A stretch of 7,454 nt of DNA from an uncultured Eubacteriales bacterium (GTDB taxonomy: Bacteria > Bacillota > Clostridia > Oscillospirales > CAG-272), in NCBI GenBank assembly GCA_934526185.1, contig CAKTAA010000105.1, positions 1 to 7,454 on the forward strand, read 5' to 3'. This document shows, piece after piece, positions 5,874 to 7,454 of the stretch (the stretch's first letter is position 1; the number at the start of each line of letters is the position of its first letter). The position numbers and the translations under genes are program-made. The notes below the pieces were generated by a model that saw nothing but the letters and a program-made list of their open reading frames with translations, made no database searches and was not told where the DNA came from.

Positions 5874-7454
5874 TTACAATACAATGTGTCCGCCCTTGCT
5901 TTGCACATAGTCCTCATAATCCGAGAATTTATCGACAATGCCGTCCGCATTCAGTTCAATGATACGATTTGCAATAGTTTGAATAAATTCATGATCGTGC
6001 GACGCAAACAGGATATTCCCTTTAAAATCGCATAATCCGTTGTTGACCGCCGTAATGGATTCAAGGTCCAGATGGTCCGTCGGCCGGTCGAGCATCAGCA
6101 CGTTCGAGCCGAACAGCATCATCCGCGAAAACATGCAGCGCACCTTTTCACCGCCGGAAAGAACGTTCACCGGCTTATACACATCGTCACCGGAGAACAG
6201 CATCCTTCCTAAGAAACCGCGGAGATACGTTTCCGTCTCATCGGTGGAATACTGGCGGAGCCAGTCGATAATCGTCTGCGTATTGCCGTCAAAATAGGCG
6301 GAATTATCGTTTGGAAAATAGCTCTGCGTGGTGGAAACGCCCCATTTATAGCAGCCCTCGTCCGGCTCAAGCTCTCCTGCAAGGATTTGAAACAGCGTGG
6401 TTGCCGCCAACGCATTTTCTCCCACGAAAGCAATTTTATCTCCCTTCTTTACGATGAAAGAGACATTATTTAAAACCTTTTCTCCGTCGATTGTCTTTGA
6501 AAGGCCCTCCACCGTGAGAATATCCTTGCCCGCCTCGCGGTCCATGGTAAACCCGATATACGGATACCGCCGCGAGGAGGCGGGCATTTCCTCGGCTGAA
6601 AGCTTTTCAAGCAGCTTTCGGCGGGAGGTCGCCTGCTTGGATTTTGATTTATTTGCGGAAAAACGTTCAATAAAGCTTTGCAGCTCCTTGATCTTTTCCT
6701 CGTTTTTCTTGTTTTGCAGCTTCTGCATCCGCTGCATGAGCTGGCTGGACTGATACCAGAAATCGTAGTTGCCAACATACATTTTAATCTTCGTATAGTC
6801 AATATCAACCGTATGGGTGCAGACCGTGTTCAAGAAGTGACGGTCATGTGAAACGACGATCACCGTGCCCGGATAATCCAGAATGAAATCCTCAAGCCAC
6901 GCAATCGCCGCAAGATCCAGCTGGTTCGTCGGCTCGTCCAAAAGGATGACATCCGGATTGCCGAACAAAGCCTGCGCCAAAAGCACCTTTACCTTCTCGT
7001 TGCCGGAAAGAGAACTCATTTGCGTATAAAGCACGTCCTCTGAAAGGCCAAGTCCCTGTATAAGCTTCGAAGCGTCGGACTCCGCCTCCCAGCCGTTTCG
7101 TTCCGCAAATTCCGCTTCCAGCTCGCCCGCCAGAATGCCGTCAGCCTCTGTAAAATCTTCTTTGGCGTAAAGATTCTCCTTCTGCCGCATGATGTCGTAA
7201 AGACGGCGGTTACCCATAATAACAGTATCAAGCACCGGATAGCTGTCAAAGGCATAGTGATCCTGCTTTAATACCGACAGACGGACCTCCGGCGGAATGA
7301 TGACCTCTCCGGTCGAAGGTTCGAGCTCTCCGCACAAAATACGCAAAAAGGTGGATTTTCCCGCGCCGTTCGCTCCGATAATCCCGTAGCAGTTGCCGGG
7401 CAGAAATTTCAAGTTGACGCCTGAAAAAAGATTCGAGCCGTCAAAGCTTAGACT
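5874..7454 (-). CDS. ABC-F ribosome-associated ATPase (YkpA/YbiT type), 5' end outside the window
   Basis: The frame is open to the right edge. The 14 codons before the TTG at 7412 still read as family sequence (SLSFDGSNLFSGVN), so that TTG is internal and only about ten residues are missing. Numbered from the TTG: NBD1 has Walker A GANGAGKST (13-21), LKQD Q-loop, signature LSGNE (135-139), Walker B VILLDEPTN and switch SHD (188-190). A charged linker (about 205-285, rich in Lys, Gln and Arg) is the ribosome/tRNA-facing arm of ABC-F proteins. NBD2 has GENALAATT (331-339), LSGGE (418-422), LMLDRPTDHLD (439-449) and SHD (471-473). There are no membrane segments, as expected for this cytosolic class, which acts on the ribosome. 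NBD2 lacks the Walker A Lys and the Walker B Glu. Whether it serves in translation or in antibiotic protection cannot be told from sequence; the YkpA/YbiT resemblance favours a housekeeping translation role. Confidence 0.93.
   Translation of the reverse strand, partial: SLSFDGSNLFSGVNLKFLPGNCYGIIGANGAGKSTFLRILCGELEPSTGEVIIPPEVRLSVLKQDHYAFDSYPVLDTVIMGNRRLYDIMRQKENLYAKEDFTEADGILAGELEAEFAERNGWEAESDASKLIQGLGLSEDVLYTQMSSLSGNEKVKVLLAQALFGNPDVILLDEPTNQLDLAAIAWLEDFILDYPGTVIVVSHDRHFLNTVCTHTVDIDYTKIKMYVGNYDFWYQSSQLMQRMQKLQNKKNEEKIKELQSFIERFSANKSKSKQATSRRKLLEKLSAEEMPASSRRYPYIGFTMDREAGKDILTVEGLSKTIDGEKVLNNVSFIVKKGDKIAFVGENALAATTLFQILAGELEPDEGCYKWGVSTTQSYFPNDNSAYFDGNTQTIIDWLRQYSTDETETYLRGFLGRMLFSGDDVYKPVNVLSGGEKVRCMFSRMMLFGSNVLMLDRPTDHLDLESITAVNNGLCDFKGNILFASHDHEFIQTIANRIIELNADGIVDKFSDYEDYVQSKGGHIVL

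Overview
The window looks like a chromosomal segment of a low-to-moderate GC Bacillota (Clostridia-type) bacterium. The evidence is strong AAGGAGG-like ribosome binding sites, sigma-A type promoters, a CIRCE heat-shock operator, a DUF2325 small protein and an ABC-F ATPase of the YkpA/YbiT type. The species cannot be named from the sequence.

Layout, left to right. (1) 1-419, minus strand: 5' part of a gene for a small predicted lipoprotein, with its own promoter at 454-482; the gene runs off the left edge. (2) 593-1013, plus strand: the only plus-strand gene, a 94-residue Cys-rich DUF2325 protein. Its leader carries two palindromes that share the core GTTAG-N6-CTAAC. One covers the -10 box and the other abuts the ribosome binding site. 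(3) 1192-1222: a strong stem-loop between the convergent DUF2325 and htpG genes. (4) 1251-3134, minus: htpG (Hsp90), headed by a near-perfect CIRCE element inside a longer perfect inverted repeat. (5) 3298-5705, minus: an accessory cluster transcribed right to left. It consists of a secreted papain-fold (C39-like) cysteine protease with a broken signal peptide, two tandem paralogous membrane-anchored proteins of about 180 residues, and a decayed third copy of the membrane-anchor segment. (6) 5811-5855: terminator. (7) 5874-7454, minus: an ABC-F ATPase gene running off the right edge, whose second ATPase domain has lost its key Walker residues.

How the genes relate. htpG, the DUF2325 gene and the ABC-F gene look like independently regulated housekeeping or stress genes. 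The middle block (protease plus two anchored paralogs) looks like a co-transcribed surface or secreted module under decay. It shows a one-base frameshift in the protease signal peptide, an abnormal 119-base overlap between the two paralogs, a truncated third copy, and a sharp GC drop across the catalytic half of the protease. Its function is unknown. A role for the anchored proteins as partners or inhibitors of the protease is inference from position only.

No tRNA, rRNA, CRISPR array or complete mobile element was seen.
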